This document shows, piece after piece, positions 1-9,036 of a DNA stretch of 64,000 nucleotides. The position numbers and the translations under genes were made by a program. Source of the DNA: Longispora fulva (GTDB lineage: Bacteria > Actinomycetota > Actinomycetes > Mycobacteriales > Micromonosporaceae); assembly GCF_015751905.1 (NCBI RefSeq), contig NZ_JADOUF010000001.1:1984001-2048000 (forward strand), given 5' to 3'. How positions within the stretch are numbered: the stretch's first letter is position 1; each line of letters begins with the position of its first letter. The notes under the pieces were generated by a model. That model saw only the letters and a program-made list of their open reading frames with translations, did not search any database and was not told the DNA's origin.

Positions 1-86
1 CCGTCGAGCCCGTACTGCTCCCACCGGGCGACGTCGACGACCCCGATCGCCGAGGACTCGGCGGAGTCGCTGCTGAACTGACGCAT
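1..86 (-). CDS. hypothetical protein, N-terminal fragment cut by the window edge
   Basis: An ATG at 86 on the minus strand, preceded by an AAGG element, opens a frame that runs off the left edge. About 28 residues are visible, beginning MRQFSSDSAESSAIGVVDVA. The piece is too short to assign a family. It is divergent from the methyltransferase operon, so the 87-482 gap would hold promoters for both directions. Confidence 0.5.
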   Translation of the reverse strand, partial: MRQFSSDSAESSAIGVVDVARWEQYGLD

Positions 87-482
87 AACTACCTTCCCAT
101 CTCGCGGACGCGGATACGGAGAGTGAGTTGACGTGAAGGGGGCAGCGCGAATTTCCAAGGTGACGCGGCAGGAGGATATAACGCATGACTGCGCCCTGTC
201 ACGCGTTGATCTTCATCAATGATCAAACGTAAAAGTCCTCCGGAGAGATGGTGGCGGAACGGTCCGGTATCGACTGATTGACATTGACCTTGATCAACGC
301 CATTGAAGCTTCTTCACTAATGATCACCGCTACATTGGACAGTGCTTCTCGTTTTGGCCGATTTGGTCCGGGCGGTCCCTCCGGCCATCAACAAAAGCCG
401 GAATGCAGGGTTGCTTGTGGACAGTCGCCGACTTATTGTTCACTCAGCCCGGGGGCCGCGATCAACGTGATCTTTGGAGGGC
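87..482. promoter_or_regulatory. AT-richer intergenic promoter region with TTGATC/GATCAA inverted repeats
   Basis: No convincing gene lies here. The DNA is visibly richer in A and T than its surroundings. TTGATC (206-211) and GATCAA (221-226) form an inverted repeat with a 9-base spacer, and a perfect palindrome TTGATCAA lies at 290-297. A consensus -35 hexamer TTGACA occurs at 278-283, just before that palindrome; the -10 element is less clear. I infer that this is the regulated promoter of the biosynthetic operon starting at 483, with the palindromes as possible operator sites. Confidence 0.45.
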
Positions 483-1202
483 ATGGTGAACAAGGGAGTT
501 CCGTCGCGCGACGCTGCCGCGATTCCGCTGTGGGACGGGGCGTACGACGCGACCCGGCTCGGCGGCCAGGCCAACCTGTGGGGCGACCCGCCGGTCCCGC
601 ACGCCGAGAAGGCCGCCCGGCTGTTCGCCCGCCACGGCGCCTCCGTCGTGCTCGACCTGCCCTGCGGCGACGGCCGCAACCTGCCGCCCCTGGCCGCCGG
701 AGCCCCGGTCCTGCTGGCCGGCGACACCTCGGCGAACGCGATGGCCATCGCCGAACGGGTCGCCGCCGGGGCCGGCGTCCGCGACCGGGTGGTGTTCGTG
801 CGCACCGACGCCTTCGACACCGGGCTGCTGCCCGACTCCGTGGACGGGATCTTCTCCTGGGACCTGCTCGGACACCTCACCGACCCCGGCGCCGCCCTGC
901 GCGAGTTCCACCGGGTGCTGCGCCCCGGCGGCGCCATTGTCGCGAACATGTGGACCATGAACGACTGCCAGGTGAGTGACCCGAACATTCGCGAGGTGGC
1001 ACCCAAGGAGTACATCGACCATTTCGATTTCTACTGCCGGTTCTACGACCGTTCCGACCTCGACGAGCTGCTCGAATCCGTCGGCATGATCACCGAATCC
1101 GTCGAGACGGCGAGTTGGTGGGAGCCACCGCACGCCGGCTATCGGGAATACGAACACGAGCACGAGAGTCTGATCTTCACGATCCGGAAAGCCGTCGCCT
1201 GA
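483..1202 (+). CDS. class I SAM-dependent methyltransferase
   Basis: The 239-residue protein is a Rossmann-fold class I methyltransferase. The SAM-binding motif I (LDLPCGDGR) lies at about residues 57-65, followed by an acidic loop (LLAGDTS) and a later LRPGG motif typical of motif III. GGAGG at 476-480 fits the GTG at 486 slightly better than the ATG at 483, so the start is uncertain by one codon. It is the first gene of the 483-7808 operon and is separated from the kinase by 37 bases. It probably methylates an intermediate of the cluster product. The substrate and the methylated atom cannot be read from the sequence. Confidence 0.85.
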   Translation: MVNKGVPSRDAAAIPLWDGAYDATRLGGQANLWGDPPVPHAEKAARLFARHGASVVLDLPCGDGRNLPPLAAGAPVLLAGDTSANAMAIAERVAAGAGVRDRVVFVRTDAFDTGLLPDSVDGIFSWDLLGHLTDPGAALREFHRVLRPGGAIVANMWTMNDCQVSDPNIREVAPKEYIDHFDFYCRFYDRSDLDELLESVGMITESVETASWWEPPHAGYREYEHEHESLIFTIRKAVA

Positions 1203-1239
1203 GAATTCACCGGAAGCGTTTCCCGGAAGAAGGGTTCTC

Positions 1240-2214
1240 ATGACGCAACGCGCTCTCCACGAGCTTCGTTCGACAAAGGTGTCAGCGGAATTCGGGATCG
1301 GTAAGGGTTACGCGCCCGCGCATCACGGGGAACTACTCCAGGGCATGTTCCGCGACGCTTCCGGCGGACTCCGGCGCGCGCTCGTCACCCTGCCGCAGAC
1401 CACCCGCGGCACCCGGGCGGTGTTCCGGCCAAGCCAGAACCACTGGGGGGTGGTCGGCTCCCCCGGGCTGACCAAGGTGCGCCGGGCCGCGGTCCTCGCG
1501 CTGCGCGAGTTCGCCGGTCGACCGGGCGCCGCCAAGGGCGGGCACATCGAGATCGTCAGCGACGTACCCGTCGGCATCGGCATGGGCTCCTCCACCAGCG
1601 ACGTCACGGCGGCCATCCGGGCCGTCGCCGACTACCACGGGGTCACCCTGTCCCGGGAGGAGCTGGGCCGGCTCGCCGTGCTCGCCGAGTGCGCCTCGGA
1701 CCCCGTCATGATCGACGACCGGGTGGTGCTGTTCGCGCACCGCGACGGCGTCGTGCTCGAGACCCTCGGGCACCGGCTGCCGCCGCTGCTCGTGGTCGGC
1801 TGCGACACCCGGCCCGGGGACAGTGTGGACACCGACCGGTTCCCGCCCGCCGAGTACGGCGACCGCGAGATCGGCTTCTTCGGGGTACTGCTCGCGGCAC
1901 TGCGCCGCGCCCTGGCCACCGAGGACGTGGCTCTGCTCGGCCGGGTCGCCACCGCCAGCGCGCGGATCAACCAGCGGTTCCTCCCCAAGGACAACCTGGA
2001 AGCCCTCCTCGAGCTGTGTCTGGCCCACGGCGGCGCAGGAATCCAGATAGCCCACAGTGGGACGGTCGCCGGACTGATCTTCGACGCCCGCTCGCCCGAC
2101 GCGCCCGACGCCGCGGTGCGGTGCTCGGCCCGGATCGAGGCCATGGGCCTGGTCCTCACGACCGTGATCGGTGCCCCGCCGGGCGGCACCGCCGAGGAGA
2201 GGACGGCCTGTTGA
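1240..2214 (+). CDS. GHMP kinase, L-threonine kinase (PduX)-like
   Basis: This 324-residue protein has GHMP small-molecule kinase features: an N-terminal APAHHGELLQGM segment (residues 25-36) that resembles the start of PduX L-threonine kinases, and the ATP-binding loop PVGIGMGSSTSD (110-121). A C-terminal GGAGIQIAHSGT stretch matches the second glycine-rich region. PduX-type enzymes phosphorylate the side-chain hydroxyl of L-threonine; homoserine kinase is the nearest alternative. The next gene starts inside its stop codon and encodes a PLP enzyme, so I infer that the kinase makes a phospho-amino acid whose phosphate is then displaced. Confidence 0.8.
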   Translation: MTQRALHELRSTKVSAEFGIGKGYAPAHHGELLQGMFRDASGGLRRALVTLPQTTRGTRAVFRPSQNHWGVVGSPGLTKVRRAAVLALREFAGRPGAAKGGHIEIVSDVPVGIGMGSSTSDVTAAIRAVADYHGVTLSREELGRLAVLAECASDPVMIDDRVVLFAHRDGVVLETLGHRLPPLLVVGCDTRPGDSVDTDRFPPAEYGDREIGFFGVLLAALRRALATEDVALLGRVATASARINQRFLPKDNLEALLELCLAHGGAGIQIAHSGTVAGLIFDARSPDAPDAAVRCSARIEAMGLVLTTVIGAPPGGTAEERTAC

Positions 2215-3251
2215 GCATCCGCACCGGGTACGAGGAGGCCACCGAGGCCTACCAGCTGCCCCGGCTCGTCCGGCTCGGCCCCAACCTGTACGGGGCGTGC
2301 TTCACGCTGATGAAGATGATCCCGGCCCGCTACATCCTCCGTCGGGCGCTCGCCGAGGGCCGGCTGCCCGCCGACGCGACGATCGTGGAGACCACGTCCG
2401 GCACATTCGGCCTGGCGCTGGCCATGCAGGCCGTGCACCTGGACCGGCGGTTGATCCTGGTCAGCGACCCGGTGGTCGACGAGCGGCTCTACCGCCGGCT
2501 CACCGACCTCGGTGCCGTCGTCGAACGGGTACCTGCCGCGGCGGGCGCCGCCCCGGGCGGCTACCAGGCGGCGCGCCTCGACCGGTTGCACGAGATCCGC
2601 GCCGGGCTCCCGGGGAGCTTCTGGCCCGAGCAGTACTCCAACCCGGACAACCCGCGGTCCTACGCCGCGGTGTCCGAGCTGGTCCTGGAGTCCCTCGGCC
2701 AGGTCGACTGCCTCGTCGGCCCGGTCGGCTCCGGCGGCTCGATGACCGGCACCGCCACGTACCTGCGCTCCGTCGTCCCGGAGTGCCGCGCGATCGCCGT
2801 CGACACCCACCACAGCATCCTGTTCGGGCACCCCGACGGCCACCGCGAGCTGCGCGGGCTCGGGATGGGCCTGATGCCGGCCAACCTCGACCACACCGTG
2901 TTCGACGACGTGCACTGGACCTCGGCCGGGGCCGCCTACCAGGCCACCCGGCGGCTGCACCGCCGGCACGGGCTGTTCATGGGGCCGACGAGCGGGGCGG
3001 CGTACCTGGTGGCGGACTGGTGGGCCCGTCGGAACCCGCGGGCGCTGACCGTCGTGATGTTCCCCGACGAGGGCTACCGCTACCAGGACACGGTCTACGA
3101 CGACGCCTGGCTCGCCGCCGCCGGCCACACCGCCGGGCCCCCGACCGACCCGGAGCCCCTCGACGACCCGACCCGCGCCGACGGCGTCTGGACGAGCTAC
3201 GCCTGGGGCCGGCGCACCCACGCGGAGGTCATGTCCGGGGTCCCGGCGTGA
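2211..3251 (+). CDS. PLP-dependent cysteine synthase/SbnA-like enzyme
   Basis: The 346-residue protein belongs to fold-type II PLP enzymes (cysteine synthase family). The likely Schiff-base lysine is K35 in FTLMKMIPA. TSGTFG (62-67) replaces the usual substrate-carboxylate loop, GSGGS (173-177) is the phosphate-binding loop, and a GPTSGAAY motif lies near the C-terminus. The start is a TTG at 2211 that overlaps the kinase stop (TTGA) and has GAGGAGAGG eight bases upstream. I infer a beta-replacement on a phospho-amino acid with an amine, plausibly aspartate, as nucleophile. SbnA in 2,3-diaminopropionate synthesis gives a chemical precedent with glutamate. Confidence 0.85.
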   Translation: MSIRTGYEEATEAYQLPRLVRLGPNLYGACFTLMKMIPARYILRRALAEGRLPADATIVETTSGTFGLALAMQAVHLDRRLILVSDPVVDERLYRRLTDLGAVVERVPAAAGAAPGGYQAARLDRLHEIRAGLPGSFWPEQYSNPDNPRSYAAVSELVLESLGQVDCLVGPVGSGGSMTGTATYLRSVVPECRAIAVDTHHSILFGHPDGHRELRGLGMGLMPANLDHTVFDDVHWTSAGAAYQATRRLHRRHGLFMGPTSGAAYLVADWWARRNPRALTVVMFPDEGYRYQDTVYDDAWLAAAGHTAGPPTDPEPLDDPTRADGVWTSYAWGRRTHAEVMSGVPA

Positions 3252-4717
3252 CCGCCCCGACGCCACCCAGCACCGGTCGCAACCTGGGCCAGTTGCGCCC
3301 CCGCACCCGGCACGTCGTCTACGGCGACCTCTCCCCCGCCGACATCGCCGCCGAGATGCCCCCGATGATCCGGGTCGACCAGGCACACGTCGCGATGCTC
3401 GCCGCCCGGGGTCTGGTCCCGCCCGGCGCCGCGGGCGCGCTGCTGCGCTGCATGGCCGACCTGACCGCCGCCGGCTACGCCCCACTCCTGACCCGCCCGG
3501 CGCCCCGCGGCCTGTTCCTGATGTACGAGGGCTACCTGATCGAGCACCTCGGCCCGGACGTCGGCGGGGTACTGCACACCGGACGGTCCCGCAACGACCT
3601 GAAGGCCACGATCACGAGCCTGGCGCTGCGGGACTGGGTGCTCGACGTCGGCGAGCAGGCCGTCCGCCTCGAAGGGGTCCTGCTGAACCGGGCCAGGGCG
3701 CACCGGGCGGTCGTGATGCCGGTGTACACCCACTTCCAGGCCGCGATGCCCGTGACCTACGGGCACTACCTGCTCGGGGTCGCCCTCGCCGTCGGCCGCG
3801 AACTCGACGCGCTGTTCGCCGCCGCCGAGGGGTTGCGGACCTGCCCGCTGGGCGCCGGGGCCGTCGCCGGCACCGACCTGCCGATCGACCCCGCGCACAC
3901 CGCCCGGCTGCTCGGCTTCTCCGCCGCCGCCCCGCACGCCCTGGACGCGGTGGCCAGCCGGGACGTGCCGCTGCGCCTCCTCGGAGCCGCCGCCGGGCTG
4001 GCCGTGGTGCTCAGCAGGCTCGCGACGGACCTGCAGCTGTGGAGTACCCAGGAATTCGGGTTCGTGGGTTTTCCCGACCGGCTCGTCGGGGGCAGCTCGG
4101 CCATGCCGCAGAAACGCAACGCGTTCCTCCTCGAACACGTGAAGGCTAAGCCCGGCCAGGCGATCGGCGCGTGGGCCGCGGCGGCGGCGACCATGGCCAC
4201 GACGCCGTTCACCAACTCCATCGAGGTCGGCACCGAAGCCGTGGCCAGCGTATGGCACGGGCTACGGGCCGTCGAACAGTCGGTGCTGCTCAGCCAGGTC
4301 CTCGTCAGCGGGGCCCGGCCCGACGAGGCCCGGACCCGTTCCCGGGCGGAGGCCGGCTTCACGACGGCCACGTCGGTGGCCAACCGGCTCGTGCGGGCCG
4401 GGGTGCCGTTCCGGACCGCGCACCACCGGGTCGGCGACGCCGTCCGCCGGGCCGTCGACGCCGGCTCCACCGACCTGGCGGCGTACGGCCCACCCGGCTG
4501 GCTCGACGGCACCGGCCTGACCGGGCTGGACCTCGCCGACCTGGTCGCCGAGCACGCGCACGGCGGCGGCCCCGGCGACTTCACCGGACCGCACGCGACC
4601 GCGACCCTGGCCTGGAAGGCACACCGGCAGTGGCTGTGCGACCGGCGGGGCACCGCCCGCGCCGCCGAGGCGGAACTGGCCGCCGAGGTCCACCGACTGA
4701 CCATGGAGGCCCCGTGA
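3248..4717 (+). CDS. argininosuccinate lyase/fumarase superfamily enzyme
   Basis: The 489-residue protein carries the fumarate-lyase signature GSSAMPQKRN at residues 282-291 and the substrate-loop motif GGVLHTGRSRND typical of argininosuccinate lyases. Family members cleave a C-N bond of an N-succinyl adduct and release fumarate. The start is a GTG at 3248 overlapping the previous stop (GTGA). No argininosuccinate synthase is adjacent, which argues against an arginine role. I infer that it removes fumarate from an aspartate adduct formed by the upstream PLP enzyme, freeing the new amino group of a diamino acid. Confidence 0.85.
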   Translation: MTAPTPPSTGRNLGQLRPRTRHVVYGDLSPADIAAEMPPMIRVDQAHVAMLAARGLVPPGAAGALLRCMADLTAAGYAPLLTRPAPRGLFLMYEGYLIEHLGPDVGGVLHTGRSRNDLKATITSLALRDWVLDVGEQAVRLEGVLLNRARAHRAVVMPVYTHFQAAMPVTYGHYLLGVALAVGRELDALFAAAEGLRTCPLGAGAVAGTDLPIDPAHTARLLGFSAAAPHALDAVASRDVPLRLLGAAAGLAVVLSRLATDLQLWSTQEFGFVGFPDRLVGGSSAMPQKRNAFLLEHVKAKPGQAIGAWAAAAATMATTPFTNSIEVGTEAVASVWHGLRAVEQSVLLSQVLVSGARPDEARTRSRAEAGFTTATSVANRLVRAGVPFRTAHHRVGDAVRRAVDAGSTDLAAYGPPGWLDGTGLTGLDLADLVAEHAHGGGPGDFTGPHATATLAWKAHRQWLCDRRGTARAAEAELAAEVHRLTMEAP

Positions 4718-5904
4718 CCGACTGGTTCGTGCTGGTGGAGAGCAACACGACGGGCACGGGCCGGCTGTTCGCCCACGCGGCCCGCGACCTGGGGACGCGC
4801 CCGGTCCTGCTCGCCCGCGACCCCGCCCGGTACCCCTACGTCGCCGCCGACGGGCTCGATCACCGGGTGGTGGACACCGCCGACCCGGCGGCCGTGCGCG
4901 CCGCCTGCCTGGCCCTCGGCGGCCGGATCATCGGCGTGACCAGCAGTTCGGAGTACTTCGTCGCGACCGCCGCCGAGGTGGCCCGCGACCTCGACCTGCC
5001 GCACCCGGACCCCGACGCCGTCCGGGACTGCCGCGACAAGCCCACCCAGCGCCGGACGCTGCGCGACAAGGGCGTCCCCGGCCCGCTGTTCGGCGACGCG
5101 CGCACCTCGGACGAGGCGGTGTCCGTGGCGGGTGCGATCGGCTGTCCCGTGGTGGTCAAGCCGGCCGCCGGCTCCGGCTCGATCGGGGTACGGCTGTGCG
5201 CCGACCCCGACGAGGTGCACGCCGCCGCCGAGGCCGTCCTCGGCGCCCTGCCCGGGCTGCCGCCCCAGGGGGCCGTGCTCGTGGAGGAGTATCTCGACGG
5301 GCCCGAGTACTCCGTGGAGACCCTCGACGAGCACGTCGTCGGCGTGACCCGCAAACACCTCGGCCCCCACCCGTACTTCGTCGAGACCGGCCACGACTTC
5401 CCAGCCCCCGTCGGCCAGCCGCTCACCACGTCCCTCGCCGACGCAGCGATCGCCGCGCTGCGCGCCCTGGGCCTGGGCTGGGGACCGGCGCACGTGGAGC
5501 TGCGGCACACCCGGCGTGGCCCGTGCGTCGTCGAGGTCAACCCCCGACTGGCCGGCGGCATGATCCCGCGCGTGGTCCAGGAGTCCTGCGGGGTCGACAT
5601 GATCGCGCAGGTGGTCGCCCGGGTCGCCGGTCGCCGCCCCGACCCGGCCCCCTCCCGCGCCCGGCCCGCCTCGATCCGGTTCCTGGTCGCCGCGCGCGCG
5701 GGCACGCTCACCGGGATCGGGGGCGTCGACGCCGCCCGAGCCGTGCCCGGCGTGGTCGAGGTGGGGGTGCTCCGCGAACCCGGCGACCTGGTGCTGCGGC
5801 ACTCCTTCCAGGACCGGCTCGGCTACGTGATCGCCACCGGGCCCGCCGCGGCGCTGGCGGCGGACGCGGGGCTGCGCGCCCTCGATCCCCGGATCACGCC
5901 GTGA
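4714..5904 (+). CDS. ATP-grasp carboxylate-amine ligase
   Basis: This 396-residue protein has an ATP-grasp fold: an N-terminal Rossmann-like part, the ATP-binding lysine in VVVKPAAGSGSIGVRL (about residues 147-162), the VLVEEYLDGPEYS hinge, and the metal-binding CVVEVNPRLAGGM motif. Such enzymes activate a carboxylate as acyl-phosphate and join it to an amine, often forming dipeptide amides. It is translationally coupled to the lyase by a GTGA overlap. It most likely condenses the diamino acid made upstream with another acid or peptide. A D-Ala-D-Ala ligase role is unlikely given the context. Confidence 0.85.
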   Translation: MTDWFVLVESNTTGTGRLFAHAARDLGTRPVLLARDPARYPYVAADGLDHRVVDTADPAAVRAACLALGGRIIGVTSSSEYFVATAAEVARDLDLPHPDPDAVRDCRDKPTQRRTLRDKGVPGPLFGDARTSDEAVSVAGAIGCPVVVKPAAGSGSIGVRLCADPDEVHAAAEAVLGALPGLPPQGAVLVEEYLDGPEYSVETLDEHVVGVTRKHLGPHPYFVETGHDFPAPVGQPLTTSLADAAIAALRALGLGWGPAHVELRHTRRGPCVVEVNPRLAGGMIPRVVQESCGVDMIAQVVARVAGRRPDPAPSRARPASIRFLVAARAGTLTGIGGVDAARAVPGVVEVGVLREPGDLVLRHSFQDRLGYVIATGPAAALAADAGLRALDPRITP

Positions 5905-7808
5905 CCGCCGCGGTGACGGTCGCCGTCATCGGCCTCGGCTCGCGCGGCCTCGGAGTCCTCGAACGGATCGTCACCCTCGCCGATCCGGAGGCGGGCCCGG
6001 TGCGGGTCGAGGTGATCGATCCCCTGTGTACCGGCGCCGGCGTGCACGACGTCACCCAACCCGACTACCTGCTCCTCAACACCACCTGCGCCCAGGTGTC
6101 GCTGTTCCCGGACGCGTGCACGGTCGGCGACACCGCGCCGGCCCCCGGCCCGAACCTGTGGGAGTGGGTGACGGCGCGCGGTCTGCGGCTCGCCGACGAC
6201 GGGTACACGGTCGGGGCGCACGGGCGGGCAATCCGGCCGACGGACTTCCTGCCCCGGCGGCTGCTGGGCGAGTACCTGTCGTGGTTCCTGACCGAGATCC
6301 TGCGTCGGGTCCCCGGGCACGTGACGGTCACCCCGCATCGGGCGACCGCCGTCGACCTGCGCTCCGAGACCGACGGCACCCTGGCCGTGGTGCTGTCGGA
6401 CGGTTCGGCCGTGCGGGTGCGGCACGCGTTCGTCACCACCGGGTACACCGGCGACGAGGTCGCGGAGTCCGACCGGGCGGTGACCGAGCCGTATCCGCTG
6501 CCGGGCCGGCTCGCGGGGATCGGGGCCGGGGACAGTGTCGCGGTCGGCGGGTTCGGGCTGTCGGCGTTCGACGTGGTGTCTGGACTGACCGTGGGGCGCG
6601 GTGGGCGCTACACCGGCGACGGCGACTCCCTGACCTACGTCCCGAGCGGCGAGGAGCCCTTCCTCTTCATGTACTCGCGGTCCGGTGTCCCTTGCCGGGC
6701 CCGGCCCCGGGTCGTGGAGTTCGGCCCGGTGCGTGCGCCCCGCGTGTTCACTGCGGCGGCGGTCGACGCGGTCCGGGCCCGGCGCGGCGTTCTCGACTTC
6801 GACCGGGACGTGCTGCCGCTGATCCTCACGGAGATGCGGGTCGCCTACCGGCGGCGTGAGGCGGACCTGGCCGGCAGGGAACCACCGGCCGCCCTCCTCG
6901 GCGTGCCCGACACCGGACGCGGCGGCCCCGGCGCGGGCCTCCGTGCGCCCGACGCGGATGTCGGCTCGCCCGGCGCGGTGGTCCGCACCATCGACGCTCT
7001 GCTTGCGGTGCTCGACGACCTCGACGCCCGGCACGGCCCGTTCGACCCGCGCGCCCTGCTCGACGGCACCGAGGGCATGCTCCTCGACGACGCCGTCGCC
7101 TACCAGAAGTGGCTCACGGAGACCGTCCGCCGCGATCTCGCCGAAGGGGTGCTGGGCTTCGCCGGCAGCCCGGTGAAGGCTGCGCTCGACGTCCTGCGCC
7201 TCGGCCGGGACACCTTCCGGCACGCCGTGGACTTCGGTGGCCTCACCGCCGAATCCCTCGACACGTTCACCCGGCACACGGTGCCCGCCGTCAACCGGGC
7301 GGTCGTCGGCCCGCAGTACGAACGGCACACGGAACTCCTCGCCCTGATCGCGGCCGGGATCGCCGCCGTCCCATTCGGGCCCGCCCCTTCGGTGACCAGG
7401 TCGACCGATGGCTGGACGATCGCGTCGACCCGCCTCGCGGTGCCGCACGCGCGAACGGTGGACTGGCTGGTCTCCGCGCACGTCCGGCCGCCCGGGGTCG
7501 AGTCCACCACCAGTCCCCTGCTGCGGTCACTGCGGGAGAAGGGCTGGATCCGCCGGCACCGGCCGGCCAGCCGCGAGGTGCGCGGCATCGACCTCGACCG
7601 CGACATGCACCCGGTCGACGCGACGGGCCGGGTCGACCGGCGGCTGTGGTTCCTCGGGCCGCTGTGCGAGGGGGTGACGTTCTACAACAACCTCGTGCCG
7701 TCACCGGGCATGTGGTCGCGCCCGGTGGCCGACGCCCACCGCTGCGTCTCGCAGATGTACGCCCGCTCCGCCATGCGGGCCAGTCGGGACCGGAAAAACT
7801 CAGAGTGA
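5901..7808 (+). CDS. FAD/NAD(P)-binding oxidoreductase-like protein
   Basis: The 635-residue protein begins with a dinucleotide-binding strand (VAVIGLGSRGLGVLERIV) and matches the NAD_binding_9 (FAD-NAD(P)-binding) type seen in other specialised-metabolite clusters. A second glycine-rich segment (VAVGGFGLSAFDVVSGL) lies near residue 215, suggesting a second nucleotide site as in flavin N- or C-hydroxylases. The start is a GTG overlapping the ATP-grasp stop. It is the last gene of the coupled operon and probably oxidises the amino acid or its amide. No confirmed reaction can be named for this family. Confidence 0.75.
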   Translation: MTAAVTVAVIGLGSRGLGVLERIVTLADPEAGPVRVEVIDPLCTGAGVHDVTQPDYLLLNTTCAQVSLFPDACTVGDTAPAPGPNLWEWVTARGLRLADDGYTVGAHGRAIRPTDFLPRRLLGEYLSWFLTEILRRVPGHVTVTPHRATAVDLRSETDGTLAVVLSDGSAVRVRHAFVTTGYTGDEVAESDRAVTEPYPLPGRLAGIGAGDSVAVGGFGLSAFDVVSGLTVGRGGRYTGDGDSLTYVPSGEEPFLFMYSRSGVPCRARPRVVEFGPVRAPRVFTAAAVDAVRARRGVLDFDRDVLPLILTEMRVAYRRREADLAGREPPAALLGVPDTGRGGPGAGLRAPDADVGSPGAVVRTIDALLAVLDDLDARHGPFDPRALLDGTEGMLLDDAVAYQKWLTETVRRDLAEGVLGFAGSPVKAALDVLRLGRDTFRHAVDFGGLTAESLDTFTRHTVPAVNRAVVGPQYERHTELLALIAAGIAAVPFGPAPSVTRSTDGWTIASTRLAVPHARTVDWLVSAHVRPPGVESTTSPLLRSLREKGWIRRHRPASREVRGIDLDRDMHPVDATGRVDRRLWFLGPLCEGVTFYNNLVPSPGMWSRPVADAHRCVSQMYARSAMRASRDRKNSE

Positions 7809-8216
7809 CGAACTCCGGGTCCATGGCTTTCTTTGGCCTCTATCACCGCGATGTCACAACCGGATCGCCTTTCCCGATGAATTGCGGACGCGTCCAGCCG
7901 CATTCTTCCGAACTCATCCAATGTCACGCCGCGGCACGGTTCACGCGAGCGCTGAGAGATGAATTGTCCTTAGTGCGAGCTCGGATACGCTGGGGTGTAG
8001 TATGGCCGGTCATCGGTTGATCTCCGCTGACCCACGACGCCGACCTGGGACTTCACGCCGGAAGGCCCGAGTTTCGCGCACCCGTCCGGCCAGTTCCCCC
8101 ACCCGTCAGATGCGGTACGGGTCCCGTTAACAGATCAAGACCGTCAATATGAGGTCGCCTCCAATTCTTACCGTCCAGCCATTGCCGCCCGGGAGATTCA
8201 CTGCCAGAGTTCTACT
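7809..8216 (+). promoter_or_regulatory. intergenic region upstream of the SARP gene
   Basis: About 400 bases without a credible gene separate the operon end from the SARP start. The composition is more AT-rich than the flanking genes. TTGATC occurs at 8018-8023 and GATCAA at 8133-8138, the same half-sites found upstream of 483. No terminator hairpin was clear. Confidence 0.35.
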
Positions 8217-9035
8217 GTGGACAGCACAATCGAGTTCCAGGTTCTCGGTCCGGTGCGGGCGCACGTCGACGGCCATCCGTTGGAGCTCGGCGACAGTAAA
8301 CAGCGCCTCGTGCTGGCCGTTCTCCTCCTGGAACCCAATCGACTCGTCCCACTCGAACGACTGGTGGATCTGCTATGGCCGCAGAGCCCGCCGACCAGCT
8401 CCCGCCGCATCGTGCAGGCCCACCTGAGCCGGCTGCGCACGACGCTGTCGCACGCCAGGCACAACGGGACGTCCCGGCCGGCCGAGGCCGCCGTGGTCCG
8501 GCACGGCCCCGGGTACATGCTCACCTGCGATCCCGAGCGCATCGACGAGCACCGGTTCTGGGTGCTGCTGGAGCGGGCCAGGCGGAGCACCGACGCGCAG
8601 GAGAAGGTGCGGCTGCTGCGCGAGGCGCTGGATCTGTGGCGCGGTCCGGCGCTGGCGGACGTCGCGACCGAGAACGTCCACGACGAGCTGTGCCGAGGCC
8701 TGGACGAGGCGCGGCTGTCCGCCTTCGAGGAGCGGTTCGTCGCCGAGTTGCAGCTCGGCCACGACGGCAGGCTGATCGCCGAGCTCATCGACATGGCGGC
8801 CCGGCACCCGTTCCGGCAGCGGTTCACGGAGCTGTTGATGTTCGCGCTGTACCGCGACGGGCAGGCCGTGGAGGCCCTGGCCGTCTACGCCCGGACCAGG
8901 CAGCGGCTCGACTCCGAGCTGGGCCTGGAGCCGTCGATCGAGCTGCGCCACCTACATCTGGCGATTCTGCGCGGGGATCCCCTCCTCCAGCATCGTCTGA
9001 CCGTGCCCCCGCGGGCGGAGCCCGCCCCGGAGTGA
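8217..9035 (+). CDS. SARP-family transcriptional activator (AfsR/DnrI/RedD type, short form)
   Basis: The 272-residue protein has an OmpR-like winged helix (residues about 5-100, starting IEFQVLGPVRAHVDG and including LVDLLWP) and a bacterial transcriptional activation domain (about 105-250, with LREALDLWRGPALADV). It lacks an NB-ARC ATPase domain. SARPs activate cluster promoters by binding direct repeats near the -35 element. The GTG start has only a weak ribosome site. It ends one base before the convergent gene at 9037, so it sits between the two arms of the cluster and is its likely pathway-specific activator. Confidence 0.9.
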   Translation: MDSTIEFQVLGPVRAHVDGHPLELGDSKQRLVLAVLLLEPNRLVPLERLVDLLWPQSPPTSSRRIVQAHLSRLRTTLSHARHNGTSRPAEAAVVRHGPGYMLTCDPERIDEHRFWVLLERARRSTDAQEKVRLLREALDLWRGPALADVATENVHDELCRGLDEARLSAFEERFVAELQLGHDGRLIAELIDMAARHPFRQRFTELLMFALYRDGQAVEALAVYARTRQRLDSELGLEPSIELRHLHLAILRGDPLLQHRLTVPPRAEPAPE

Positions 9036-9036
9036 C

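Noticed and set aside
3248-4717. Arginine-biosynthesis argininosuccinate lyase
   Set aside because: No argininosuccinate synthase or other arg gene is adjacent, and it is coupled to a PLP enzyme and an ATP-grasp ligase.
7682-7927. 81-codon minus-strand frame after the FAD protein
   Set aside because: Overlaps the end of the coding operon, no ribosome site, no homology-like motif.
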